DNA from: Sphingobacterium paucimobilis HER1398
GTDB lineage: Bacteria; Bacteroidota; Bacteroidia; Sphingobacteriales; Sphingobacteriaceae
Length of the DNA stretch: 64,000 nucleotides
Assembly (NCBI RefSeq): GCF_000416985.1
Contig: NZ_ATDL01000001.1
Span: forward strand, 1 to 64,000
Direction: 5' to 3'
The position numbers and the translations under genes are program-made. Positions 1-7,708 of the stretch are shown one piece after another. Within the stretch, counting starts at the first letter, position 1; each line of letters begins with the position of its first letter. The notes beneath the pieces were generated by a model. It was not told the DNA's origin. It saw nothing but the letters and a program-made list of their open reading frames with translations, and did not search any database.

Positions 1-357
1 CAGAAACTGTGTATAACTGTACGGTTCTGCTGCCAGCTCAACATATTGCTGATAGTGGTATAGAAAAGTGAAACCGGGATGGTTCCGGGCCTTGTTGACC
101 CCTTCGAAATAAAGCATGAGCTCATTATGCCGTACGGTGTCCAGGGGGGTATACGAGGAGAACAGCTCGGACAGAGCAGACGTTTCGAAGCCCAGAAGTT
201 CCTGAAAGGAGTATTCGCTGCCTGCAAACAGCTGCATATAGGTATTGACCGTATTGCGGGAAATACCCAGAACGGAACCTATTTTACGGTTACTGTAACC
301 GTCCAGATGTAATGTGAGTATTTGTTTTAAGTCCATCGGATCAAGTTTGTTGGCCAT
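1..357 (-). CDS. istA: IS21-family transposase IstA, N-terminal part (runs off window)
   Basis: The minus-strand reading frame opens at 357 and stays open to base 1, giving 119 residues of a protein cut by the window edge. It begins MANKLDPMDLKQILTLHLDG and has a helix-turn-helix (GYSNRKIGSVLGISRNTVN, about residues 19-37) followed by helical sequence. This matches the N-terminal DNA-binding part of IS21-family IstA transposases; the DDE catalytic core and the partner ATPase IstB would lie left of the window. The call is supported by the terminal repeats just upstream of its start (407-529), which are typical of IS21 elements in Bacteroidota. Whether the element is intact cannot be judged here. 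Confidence 0.8.
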   Translation of the reverse strand, partial: MANKLDPMDLKQILTLHLDGYSNRKIGSVLGISRNTVNTYMQLFAGSEYSFQELLGFETSALSELFSSYTPLDTVRHNELMLYFEGVNKARNHPGFTFLYHYQQYVELAAEPYSYTQFL

Positions 358-406
358 ATCGCTGTATTTAGAGCGACAAGGTAATTCTTTCCCGATCTTT
401 TTGAAG

Positions 407-529
407 TGGCACAATTCGAACCGTAAAAAACGGAGCGATGGAAGAAAACTAAACCACTAAAGTGGCATCATTTGAACCGTAATAGCTGGCACCATCCGAC
501 CGAAATGACTGGCACAAATCAAACCGTAA
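407..529. repeat. IS21-type multiple terminal repeats (element end)
   Basis: Four same-orientation copies of a ~20-base motif of the form TGGCACmATyyGAACCGTAA start at 407, 463, 487 and 510. The copy at 487 is the most diverged. IS21-family ends carry such repeated transposase-binding sites, so this is the right-hand end of the element whose transposase is read leftwards from 357. The element boundary should lie at or just after base 529. The target-site duplication cannot be checked because the other end is outside the window. Confidence 0.75.
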
Positions 530-542
530 TATCCAATAATAA

Positions 543-827
543 ATGAAAACGGATAAGTACACAAAAACTATTTTGACAATCATAGCTATATGCTTGTTAG
601 TAATCGCATTTAAAGATGTAAAATTTTTCCCAGATGCTCATGCAGCAAACTCGAGCAGCAACCTACCTTTAAAGAACAACACTAACTATGGCTTAGTACC
701 AATAAATGAAGATGGCTCCATTAATGTAAGACTACATAGTAATGATGTCGTGGATGTAAGACTCAGAGGAATAGACGAAGCATCCAACCTTAGATGGGAA
801 GCTATAAAAGTTGAAGTCCAAAATTAG
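543..827 (+). CDS. Small membrane-anchored or secreted protein, unknown function
   Basis: 94 residues. Residues about 9-23 (TILTIIAICLLVIAF) form one hydrophobic segment after a lysine-rich start, so it is either a signal peptide (AHA-A around residues 32-35 could be a cleavage site) or a membrane anchor. The rest is polar and contains NYGLVPINEDGSINVRL and a tryptophan near the C-terminus, without cysteines. I do not recognise a named family. The start codon lies only about 13 bases from the last IS21 terminal repeat, so its native promoter was probably displaced by the insertion or lies in the element end. Paired inverted repeats directly overlap and follow the stop codon. Confidence 0.6.
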   Translation: MKTDKYTKTILTIIAICLLVIAFKDVKFFPDAHAANSSSNLPLKNNTNYGLVPINEDGSINVRLHSNDVVDVRLRGIDEASNLRWEAIKVEVQN

Positions 828-883
828 AGTATATAAGGAGGTTTGGGTAGTCTGCGATTCCTGGCAATATACTCGAACCTCCT
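827..883 (+). other. Two interleaved 8-bp inverted repeats after the 543-827 gene
   Basis: GAGTATAT (827-834) pairs with ATATACTC (867-874), and AGGAGGTT (836-843) pairs with AACCTCCT (876-883). Both matches are perfect. The order is A-B-A'-B', so the two stems cannot nest; in RNA this is an H-type pseudoknot arrangement. It sits between the stop codon of the small gene and the convergent end of the 905-2770 gene, so it may act in termination, but there is no clear run of T after it. Confidence 0.5.
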
Positions 884-904
884 AATTTTCGATATTGAGG
901 CTTC

Positions 905-2770
905 TTATGAAAATAATTCTTTTATAAAAGTAGATATCGGACTCCCAACAAAATAACCAATCGCAAAACATGTCCCAATAAGAATTATTAGGATTAATAT
1001 CCAATGATAATATTGAATTTTTTTGATGTTATCTCTAGTTATAATCCAAATAAGCAGAACAAATAAGGCCAATGAATACCCAAATGACATGATAAATTTA
1101 TAATAGACATTTGGATCTTCTATCACATTTTTATTTCCAAAAATTTGGATACTTCCAACAGAGAAAAGAGCCATTGCGGAAAATATTGCTAAGATCTCGA
1201 CTGATCGTCTTTCTTGCTTTCGCATTTTTTCTGACACATCTGCAACTTCACCGACAACATATTGCAACCTATCGTACACAGTAAGCAACTCTTTATAGCT
1301 GTTTTTTTTGGAAACTAATAAATTTTTCTCAAGCATAACACTTCTATAATCCAATGGCAGAACAAAGGAAGAAAAGAAGAACAATCTTACCTCTGCAAAA
1401 TTATCAACGATTATCTTATAATCAGAAAGACACTCATCAAAAGGAAGTTGCATAGGAATAAGCTTTTTATAATTACTCCAACTGTAGGCATCCTGAAGCT
1501 TTTCAATCACCTTTGAGAACAAATCCAATAGCTCTGTAAATAGTTTATATTTTTTAGGATCTGACAATTGCTTAGAAACATTATCAATTTGATCAGACAT
1601 CGTTTGAGCCAACTTCAACCATGGAAAATAGTTCCTCACATCATCCAGATTCTGCCTATTCTTAATCTCAGAAAAAAGATTGTTAAATTCTTCTACTGTA
1701 ATGGAATTATCCTCGCACTTCAATGAAATACAGTTGTTGAAAATATATGCGCTCGTGCAAACTTGGCTATAATGATTGAACTTCAGAGCATCCTTATCAC
1801 GATCATTAAACGAAGTTAATAGGTTTTGGGCCTGAATCAGGATTTTAGTATCATCTTTAAAAATCTTTATAAGCCCGTGATAATCTTTAAAAGAATAGTC
1901 CTCATGCCTTTTCGCCTCTATTTCCTTCCTTCTCTTTCTCTGCTCGGCCTTAAATTGATTAATCAATCCATAATGAACCTTAACTAAATCATCCCATTCA
2001 ATCAAACTATCTTCAATATCAATACTATCCAATCCAAGTACAGCATCATCTTGTTGATCAAATGAATATATATATTCAGGTACAGTTGCATCTAAATTAG
2101 AAAGACTCCTACGATATAAAATCTTTTTTAATAGAAATGAAACTTTGACATGAATAGCATTTTTTATTGTCTCATTTATGGAAAAGTATTCAAACTCTTT
2201 ACGAATGACTAAAAAATCACGTAATAAATCATCTTCTAAACAATTTCCAAAATGTTCAATTCCAAGAATTTTTATGAGTCTCTTAAAACTACCTATATAA
2301 TCCAATACACCTTCGTCCATCTCGTCTCCACTATTTGCAACTTTATCGCCACGAAAAATTCCTCGCTTATATTCAAAATTTAATTGAATGTTTAAATCTC
2401 GGAGAAAGTAGGTAATTATGGGCCGAATATGCCGTGTAAAGGGGTAGACAAGATTGGCTTGAAATTTTGCTTGAAGCTCTAGTTTTAACTGTTCATTTTC
2501 TAGATTATCTATCTCAAACCCCCTTTCTTTAAGATAATTATCTATCGTAGTAAAATCCTCTTCGACACTTCCAAAAACATATTCGCCACTAAGAAATAGC
2601 AGATGATAATATTTTAAAATTTCATTTGCTGCTGAAATGATATTCAAGACAATCATTTCCTTAGCTTCTTCCAAATAAGGCTCTTGAGGAGGCACTTCTA
2701 GCCAATCTTTGGAAAAAAAATCCTTATCCAGAAAAGATATCAATCTAGAAACATCTAAAGACTTATTCAT
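905..2770 (-). CDS. Large protein with three C-terminal membrane helices, putative effector of a two-gene system
   Basis: 621 residues. Residues 1 to about 510 are mostly helical and polar with no enzyme motif I can recognise; the region around 280-295 is strongly charged (RKRRKEIEAKRHEDY). After a basic stretch (EKMRKQERRS, about 512-521) come three predicted membrane helices at about 522-541, 556-575 and 585-607. This architecture, a large cytoplasmic part ending in a short membrane domain, resembles membrane-acting defence effectors, but that is inference. It is the second gene of an operon: the Panacea-like gene ends only 6 bases upstream. The base composition is visibly more AT-rich than the Sus loci, in keeping with an accessory region next to an IS element. 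No homology is claimed. Confidence 0.6.
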   Translation of the reverse strand: MNKSLDVSRLISFLDKDFFSKDWLEVPPQEPYLEEAKEMIVLNIISAANEILKYYHLLFLSGEYVFGSVEEDFTTIDNYLKERGFEIDNLENEQLKLELQAKFQANLVYPFTRHIRPIITYFLRDLNIQLNFEYKRGIFRGDKVANSGDEMDEGVLDYIGSFKRLIKILGIEHFGNCLEDDLLRDFLVIRKEFEYFSINETIKNAIHVKVSFLLKKILYRRSLSNLDATVPEYIYSFDQQDDAVLGLDSIDIEDSLIEWDDLVKVHYGLINQFKAEQRKRRKEIEAKRHEDYSFKDYHGLIKIFKDDTKILIQAQNLLTSFNDRDKDALKFNHYSQVCTSAYIFNNCISLKCEDNSITVEEFNNLFSEIKNRQNLDDVRNYFPWLKLAQTMSDQIDNVSKQLSDPKKYKLFTELLDLFSKVIEKLQDAYSWSNYKKLIPMQLPFDECLSDYKIIVDNFAEVRLFFFSSFVLPLDYRSVMLEKNLLVSKKNSYKELLTVYDRLQYVVGEVADVSEKMRKQERRSVEILAIFSAMALFSVGSIQIFGNKNVIEDPNVYYKFIMSFGYSLALFVLLIWIITRDNIKKIQYYHWILILIILIGTCFAIGYFVGSPISTFIKELFS

Positions 2771-2776
2771 AAAACT

Positions 2777-3304
2777 CTAGAATATGCTATAAAACTTTTC
2801 TTCTTTAAGTATCAATTCACTATTAATAGGCCGAGAATAACTTCCATTTTGTCTCGCTTTTTGAAAATTATATCTCCAGGAAAACCATTTATGGCTCAAC
2901 TCGACCAACTCAAATGGCTCTAACGATATTAATGATAAATTGATATTTCGTAGCCTTTCGATACAAGCATCAATCACCTCATAATTTTTGGGAAAAAAAT
3001 TCAAAAAACTATTCATATCATTAATGATTAGCTTACTATTTGTAACATTGCAAAACCGCAAATTGTCTAGATGATTATAAATACCACTTTCGACATGACC
3101 ATAAGGCATGGCATGGAAATCATCAAAAATCTCTAAAGCTTCACTATTAGTACTACATGCAAAAAAATGCAGCTTAATTACTTTAAGTTTACTCAGATTA
3201 TTATACGGATGGTCATTAAAATTGGTAATATTTAATTGGTAATAATCACAATACCATTCCACCAGTTTCTTTAAAAAATACTCAAATAAGACAATTTTAT
3301 TCAT
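2777..3304 (-). CDS. Panacea/SocA (DUF4065)-like protein, candidate antitoxin
   Basis: 175 residues. The fold signature I recognise is KLKVIKLHFFACS (about 38-50), then a phenylalanine-rich FDDFHAMPYGHVESGIYNH stretch (about 60-78), and a C-terminal LSHKWFSWRYNFQKA plus a PINSELI segment. DUF4065/Panacea proteins show the same order: a K-L-x-K-LLFFA-like helix, an A-x-(P/K)YGPV-x-x-x-Y motif, and a 'LS-H...W' helix near the end. Panacea is known as an antitoxin domain that pairs with many unrelated toxins, some membrane-active. Here it is the first gene of an operon with the 621-residue membrane protein 6 bases downstream. The family call rests on motif order alone and some canonical residues differ (H in place of P after YG), so it needs a profile search. 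Confidence 0.5.
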   Translation of the reverse strand: MNKIVLFEYFLKKLVEWYCDYYQLNITNFNDHPYNNLSKLKVIKLHFFACSTNSEALEIFDDFHAMPYGHVESGIYNHLDNLRFCNVTNSKLIINDMNSFLNFFPKNYEVIDACIERLRNINLSLISLEPFELVELSHKWFSWRYNFQKARQNGSYSRPINSELILKEEKFYSIF

Positions 3305-3358
3305 CGGATGGGGGCTGTAGTTAATGACAACAACTTAATTATAAGTTTTTATGTACTT

Positions 3359-3395
3359 TAAAGATACTATTTATCTCTCAATAAATTCGGCAAAA
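3359..3395 (-). promoter_or_regulatory. Candidate promoter of the 3304-905 operon
   Basis: Read on the minus strand, TTTTG at 3395-3391 is followed about 24 bases later by TATCTTTA at 3366-3359. This is close to the Bacteroidota consensus (TTTG, then TAnnTTTG), though the spacing is slightly long and the last base differs. It lies about 55 bases upstream of the start at 3304. Confidence 0.35.
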
Positions 3396-3534
3396 GTAGC
3401 TATTTTTTTTATTACTACAATACAGACATATTCCATTATCGGAGCCAACAGGGCTTTGAGTATGTTTAAACCCCCTCGCTAGAGTCCTCGCTCATGTGAT
3501 GACCGCTTACTTAAAATATAGCAAGTAGTCTATT

Positions 3535-4053
3535 ATGATACAGAGGTATACTGCTATCCGTGAAATGATACTCACCCCTGCCGCTTATCACGATTTTACA
3601 AGTTCTTCAAATGTACAGATTAAGATATTCGACCAACAGATTACAATTTACAATTCCTGCAAATTATACACTAACATTGCCATAGATGACTTAGCAGAAA
3701 ACAAATATTCATCTGAATTGAAGAACAAACTAATCGCTGAAGCACTTTACCTGACGAAAGATATAGAAAAATATAGAATTGGATTCTATCGCATCAGAGA
3801 TGAAATAAAAGCTATCTATCCTACATTGCGCTTTGATTTCTATGAACAAGGAGATGGCTTTATACCTTCATTATCCTATACAAAACAGAAAATTTCCTCA
3901 AGAAGTGCTACTGAATATACAAATTACTCAGTAAATAAACTTCTTGAATTGATTCAAGAAAACCCATTGCCAATGATCAAAGCTACCACACGACCAAAAC
4001 CGGCAAAGGGGGTACTTCGATTGAAACAGGAGGAAGACAGCGAAACAACATAA
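3535..4053 (+). CDS. Hypothetical protein, unknown function
   Basis: 172 residues, soluble, without signal peptide or membrane helix. The middle is helical and charged (SSELKNKLIAEALYLTKDIEK, about 59-79) and the C-terminus is basic then acidic (TTRPKPAKGVLRLKQEEDSE). I do not recognise a family. It is transcribed divergently from the Panacea-like operon, with a 230-base shared upstream region. A 27-base sequence that recurs 1024 bases downstream starts 18 bases after its stop codon. The ATG at 3535 is the first in frame; ATG at 3565 is an alternative. Confidence 0.5.
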   Translation: MIQRYTAIREMILTPAAYHDFTSSSNVQIKIFDQQITIYNSCKLYTNIAIDDLAENKYSSELKNKLIAEALYLTKDIEKYRIGFYRIRDEIKAIYPTLRFDFYEQGDGFIPSLSYTKQKISSRSATEYTNYSVNKLLELIQENPLPMIKATTRPKPAKGVLRLKQEEDSETT

Positions 4054-4070
4054 TAATAGCTACTCCCAAA

Positions 4071-4097
4071 AGAAAACCAAAAGAGGTTAAAAAGTAA
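4071..4097. repeat. 27-base direct repeat, copy 1 (copy 2 at 5095-5121)
   Basis: A 27-base stretch with core AACCAAAAGAGGTTAAAAAG is identical here and at 5095-5121. Each copy lies 18 bases after the stop codon of an upstream gene (4053 and 5076). In one frame it reads RKPKEVKK followed by a stop, which looks like the tail of a lysine-ended protein, so the two copies may be 3' ends left from duplicated genes. Confidence 0.7.
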
Positions 4098-4332
4098 GGG
4101 ACAATTATAAAATAGGGCAACGTAAAGCATCCTAATTATATACTTGCCCCCTCACACGGAAGAAAAGGAAGATAGAATCGGGCACAAAAAATGCCATTCT
4201 AATACTGGAAAAGCTATAGGTATATTTCAAACTTTCCACAAAAGACAATAAACTTATAATCATACCTAAAACTTTGATCATATTTAATAAAAGTTATAAA
4301 CATATCTAAAACACTTAATATCCCCGTACATA
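4098..4332. other. Gene-free AT-rich stretch with a degenerate tandem motif
   Basis: No convincing open frame is present. Two similar 26-base segments, at about 4251-4276 and 4291-4316, share TATAAnCATAnCTAAAAC and differ at about six positions. They lie just upstream of the remnant regulator frame and could be leftover operator repeats. Confidence 0.3.
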
Positions 4333-4545
4333 AACAGTCAAAACCAAATCAGTAGCAGTTCAGATTTCTTAGGAAAAAGATTTAACAGATTATCTTTAGG
4401 AGAACCAACAGATCTTTATGCTTACGAAATTTATGACCTTTCAATAGCTCTCAATACAAAACCCAGCCAACTCTTCGAATACTTTTACGGAGAAGGCGAG
4501 CGCCCTATCATAGGTTTGGTATCACCTGTGGAAGAGAAGAAATAG
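4333..4545 (+). pseudogene. Remnant of a small regulator-like gene (no start codon)
   Basis: An open frame of 70 codons ends at TAG 4543-4545 but has no usable start codon. It reads FLGKRFNRLSLGEPTDLYAY, followed by a helical stretch ending QLFEYFYGEGERP. The pattern of a short helix, a 'DLYAYEIYDLSIAL' helix and a 'QLFEYF' ending resembles the second half of an XRE-type helix-turn-helix protein, and parallels the ending of the 4549-5076 frame (DFYAFEVIAIATT, then AFEQLY). I take it to be the 3' part of a decayed paralogue of that gene. Confidence 0.45.
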
Positions 4546-4548
4546 AAA

Positions 4549-5076
4549 ATGGGGAAAGTCATCTTTGCAGATATATTAAGCTCTCTGGACAATAATTACC
4601 ACAACAAAATTTAAAGTCAATTTGCATCACAACTGAGCGAAGAGGGCATTGCAACTGCTTTAAACACTAATATCGAAAGTCTCGGGGGTAAAGTATTTTA
4701 CTATATGTTCAAAATCGTATCGCAAAACTTTGATGAGGATTGTGTTAAAGCTTTCGAAGAGATAATAGCTATAAAAATAAAAGAACTTGAGACTGAAAAA
4801 CCTATAGGGACTAATGGCGATAAAAAAAGCTTTATCAAACAATTTACCATTGAACAATATGATGTTGCCACTAAAGCTGGTCTAGATCCAAATAGATTGA
4901 CTAAAATATTAACAAACAATGTCTCCGATTTCTATGCATTTGAAGTCATAGCTATCGCCACCACGAATGATATGAAACCCAAAACTGCTTTCGAACAGTT
5001 ATATATCACTCCGCTAACAGACGACGATATCTTCAAAAAGCCCCGGACTTCCAAAAAAGATAAACCAGCAAAATAA
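4549..5076 (+). pseudogene. XRE-like regulator gene interrupted by an in-frame TAA
   Basis: From ATG 4549 the frame reads MGKVIFADILSSLDNNYHNKI, then TAA at 4612-4614, then continues in the same frame as SQFASQLSEEGIATALNTNI and on through residues VATKAGLDPNRLTKIL and DFYAFEVIAIATT to a stop at 5076. Read through, it would be 174 residues plus one stop. The downstream part contains a helix-turn-helix-like segment (about 110-145). ATG 4705 could restart translation and give a 123-residue protein, but that would lose the conserved-looking N-terminus. The simplest reading is a gene inactivated by one base change; a sequencing error or a functional shorter protein are alternatives. Confidence 0.5.
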
Positions 5077-5094
5077 AAACGAGCCAACTTCAGA

Positions 5095-5121
5095 AGAAAA
5101 CCAAAAGAGGTTAAAAAGTAA
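5095..5121. repeat. 27-base direct repeat, copy 2 (copy 1 at 4071-4097)
   Basis: Identical over 27 bases to 4071-4097 and, like it, starting 18 bases after the stop codon of the upstream gene. The preceding 14 bases are also loosely similar between the copies, suggesting an older, longer duplication. Confidence 0.7.
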
Positions 5122-5176
5122 AAGCCATCTGGTCTTCCCAAATGGCTTAAATATATTCATATACGACCTCTATTCT

Positions 5177-5454
5177 CTAGAGCTCTTCGACTTCTTGAAG
5201 ACTAAGAGCAGCACCTTTTGCTATATCAGCTAAAGACAAACCCTTTTCTTGAACTCCAAGCCTGTGGCAACGGCCTCTTCACGATTGCCTTTCTCGATTC
5301 CTTCCTTTTTTGCCTTGTCCAGTAAATATTCCCGAGTGCCCATAGTATTATTCCTTCCTAATTTTTTGATGATAATATTGGTGTTATATAGCCAGTAAAC
5401 TTCTTTATTAAGGCAAAAAAATGCGATAAGCTTCTGGATTAGAGGTTTAAGAAT
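5177..5454 (-). pseudogene. 3' remnant of an Rpn-type PD-(D/E)XK nuclease (transposase-like), frameshifted
   Basis: On the minus strand the frame is open from 5454 and reads LNKEVYWLYNTNIIIKKLGR, NNTMGTREYLLDKAKKEGIE and KGNREE. About 35 codons after the ATG at 5343 it meets a stop, but another frame then gives GLSLADIAKGAALSLQEVEE followed by L and a stop at 5179-5177. The MGTREYLLDKA(K)KEGIEKG hinge and the 'LSLADIAKGAxLSLQEVEEL' tail are typical of the C-terminal end of Rpn recombination-promoting nucleases. The catalytic N-terminal two-thirds is missing and a frameshift lies around 5240-5270. Confidence 0.65.
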
Positions 5455-5548
5455 TTATCTGTACGTTATAATATAACCAAGTGGGCGACCATTAAAACGA
5501 AATAACCGAAAATATAAGTATAAAAATATACCACTTTATAATTTAATT

Positions 5549-5564
5549 AGTATGTTTGTATACT
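5549..5564 (+). promoter_or_regulatory. Promoter -7 box inside a palindrome upstream of the carotenoid operon
   Basis: AGTAT(N6)ATACT spans 5549-5564. The exact Bacteroidota -7 consensus TATGTTTG (TAnnTTTG) at 5551-5558 sits inside it. The ATG of the MarR gene begins 13 bases after the palindrome. A MarR-type dimer bound here would block the promoter, so autorepression of the whole carotenoid operon is a reasonable inference. Confidence 0.45.
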
Positions 5565-5577
5565 TAAATGCTCTGAA

Positions 5578-6237
5578 ATGAATTACGATTTTATTAAGGA
5601 TATACTGGATTTGGTAGAGGAATTTGAAGATCAAAACGTTGGTCTGAACAAATCGACAGTAACCGTCGAGGATTTCAAAAAGTGGATTTCAACAAATTAT
5701 GAACCCCAAAATCTAACTGCTGAACCGGATTGGGAAGGAAAAGAAAAGGGCCGCTCGCCCGAAAGTGTTATAAACACGCTGATCGTACATATGAACCGTT
5801 ATGCTAAAAGCTATTCAAAATCGGCGATTTTCGGTTCCGATTTTTCTTCGCAGGAAGACTTCATTTACCTCATTAATCTCAAAGCTTTTGGTGAAATAAA
5901 AAAAATGGACCTTATAAAAAAGAACGTGCACGAAAAACCTGTCGGAATGCAGGTTATTAACCGCCTGATCGCAAAAGGGTGGGTAGAGCAGGCTGATTCG
6001 AAAACAGATAAAAGAAGTAAGGTCTTAAAAATTACAGAAAAAGGCATCCAGACTCTGGAAGGCCAAATGGATAAAATCAGAAGAGCAACTGAAATTGTAA
6101 CAGGCGACCTAACCACAAATGAAAAAATGGAATTGATCCGCCTACTCAATAAGCTGAATGATTTTCATAGGATGATATATGACCAAAATATAGAATCAGA
6201 ATATCTGTTGGACAAAGCCTTAAAAAATATCGGATAA
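5578..6237 (+). CDS. MarR-family transcriptional regulator of the carotenoid operon
   Basis: 219 residues. A winged helix-turn-helix is visible: recognition-helix region [15 protein letters not shown] (about 124-138) and the characteristic wing [13 protein letters not shown] (about 143-155). A helical dimerisation end follows. An extra N-terminal segment of about 80 residues precedes the usual ~140-residue MarR core. The stop codon overlaps the crtI start by one base (TAATG), so it is the first gene of the operon. Its own promoter carries a palindrome (5549-5564), consistent with autoregulation and control of pigment genes. The ligand is unknown. Confidence 0.85.
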   Translation: MNYDFIKDILDLVEEFEDQNVGLNKSTVTVEDFKKWISTNYEPQNLTAEPDWEGKEKGRSPESVINTLIVHMNRYAKSYSKSAIFGSDFSSQEDFIYLINLKAFGEIKKMDLIKKNVHEKPVGMQVINRLIAKGWVEQADSKTDKRSKVLKITEKGIQTLEGQMDKIRRATEIVTGDLTTNEKMELIRLLNKLNDFHRMIYDQNIESEYLLDKALKNIG

Positions 6238-7703
6238 TGAAAAAGAAAATAGCTGTGATCGGCGCAGGATTTTCAGGTTTGTCGGCGGCGGCATATCTGG
6301 CCCAAGCCGGTCATGATGTACATGTTTTTGAAAAGCACGACCGCCCTGGAGGTAGAGCCAGACAATTTACAACGGGACAGGGATATATTTTTGATATGGG
6401 GCCAAGCTGGTATTGGATGCCGGATATAATGGATGGTTTCTTTGCCGACTTCGGTTATAAAACGACTGATTTTTTTGAGCTGGTACCCCTGAACCCACAA
6501 TTTCAGATGATTTTTGCAGAGGATAAAATTAGTATTCCTGATCGTATAGAAGAGCTAAAAATAGTATTTGAAGAGATCGAAAAAGGTGCAGGCCGGCAAT
6601 TAGAAAAGTTTATGCATTCGGCAAAATTTAAATATGAAGTCGGGATGCAGGATTTTGTGAATAAGCCATGCCACAGTTGGACTGAATTTATTTCTATACA
6701 GATAGCAAAAAGTGCACTAAGATTAGATTTACTTACCAACTTCAGGTCCTACGTATCCCGATATTTTAAAAGCGATAAACTAAGAACATTAATGGAATTT
6801 CCGGTGATTTTCTTGGGTGCCTCTCCTAAAAATATTCCTGCATTATATAGTCTTATGAACTATGGCGGCTATGCACTGGGGACTTACTATCCGATGGGCG
6901 GGTTTTACGAATTGGTATTGGCCATGAAAAAAATAGCCGAGAAACAAGGAGCCAACTTCTACTTCAACAAGACTATCGAAAGTATCGATGCGCAGGACTG
7001 CGAAGTAAAATCTTTGATTATAAATGGCCAAAAATATGAATACGATGCGGTGATCGCGTCTTCGGATTATCATCATACGGAAACTCTTTTGAAACGGGAG
7101 TATAGAAACTATGATGACAATTATTGGAAAAAAAAGATGTTTGCACCATCTAGCCTAATCTTCTATCTGGGCATTAATGAAACCATCCCAAATCTTAAAC
7201 ACCATACGCTCTTTTTTGAAAACGAACTGGATGAACATATAGACTGTATATACAAAGATAAAAAATGGCCCGAGAAGCCGCTATTTTACGCCTGTTGCCC
7301 TTCTAAGACGGATGGCAATGTTGCTCCTAAAGGAAAAGAAAATCTGTTTTTGTTAATGCCGCTGGCCACCGGCATAAATGATGAGGAGCCGATGAGAGAA
7401 AAATACCTATCAGAAATGCTTTCAAGAATTGAAAGACTTACGGGGCTATGCAATCTGCAGTCTAAAATTGAATACAAAAAAAGCTACTGCGTCAGTGATT
7501 TCCTATCTGACTACAATGCGTATGGTGGTAATGCCTATGGATTGGCCAATACGCTCGGACAGACGGCGGTCCTAAAACCTAAAATAAGAAACAAAAAGTT
7601 AAAAAATCTATTCTACACAGGCCAGATTACTGTTCCGGGACCGGGCGTACCACCGTCGATTATATCAGGAAAAATTGTAGCAAACGAAATAAACAAAAAC
7701 TGA
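6237..7703 (+). CDS. crtI: Phytoene desaturase
   Basis: 488 residues, the usual length of bacterial CrtI (about 490-510). The FAD/NAD-binding Rossmann motif is at the N-terminus ([20 protein letters not shown], then [13 protein letters not shown]), and the carotenoid-oxidoreductase C-terminal motif is present ([20 protein letters not shown], about 459-478). It introduces double bonds into phytoene to give lycopene, using FAD at the membrane. It overlaps the MarR gene by one base and is followed after 5 bases by crtB, the enzyme that makes its substrate. Catalytic motifs are complete and there is no sign of damage. Confidence 0.95.
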   Translation: MKKKIAVIGAGFSGLSAAAYLAQAGHDVHVFEKHDRPGGRARQFTTGQGYIFDMGPSWYWMPDIMDGFFADFGYKTTDFFELVPLNPQFQMIFAEDKISIPDRIEELKIVFEEIEKGAGRQLEKFMHSAKFKYEVGMQDFVNKPCHSWTEFISIQIAKSALRLDLLTNFRSYVSRYFKSDKLRTLMEFPVIFLGASPKNIPALYSLMNYGGYALGTYYPMGGFYELVLAMKKIAEKQGANFYFNKTIESIDAQDCEVKSLIINGQKYEYDAVIASSDYHHTETLLKREYRNYDDNYWKKKMFAPSSLIFYLGINETIPNLKHHTLFFENELDEHIDCIYKDKKWPEKPLFYACCPSKTDGNVAPKGKENLFLLMPLATGINDEEPMREKYLSEMLSRIERLTGLCNLQSKIEYKKSYCVSDFLSDYNAYGGNAYGLANTLGQTAVLKPKIRNKKLKNLFYTGQITVPGPGVPPSIISGKIVANEINKN

Positions 7704-7708
7704 GTACT

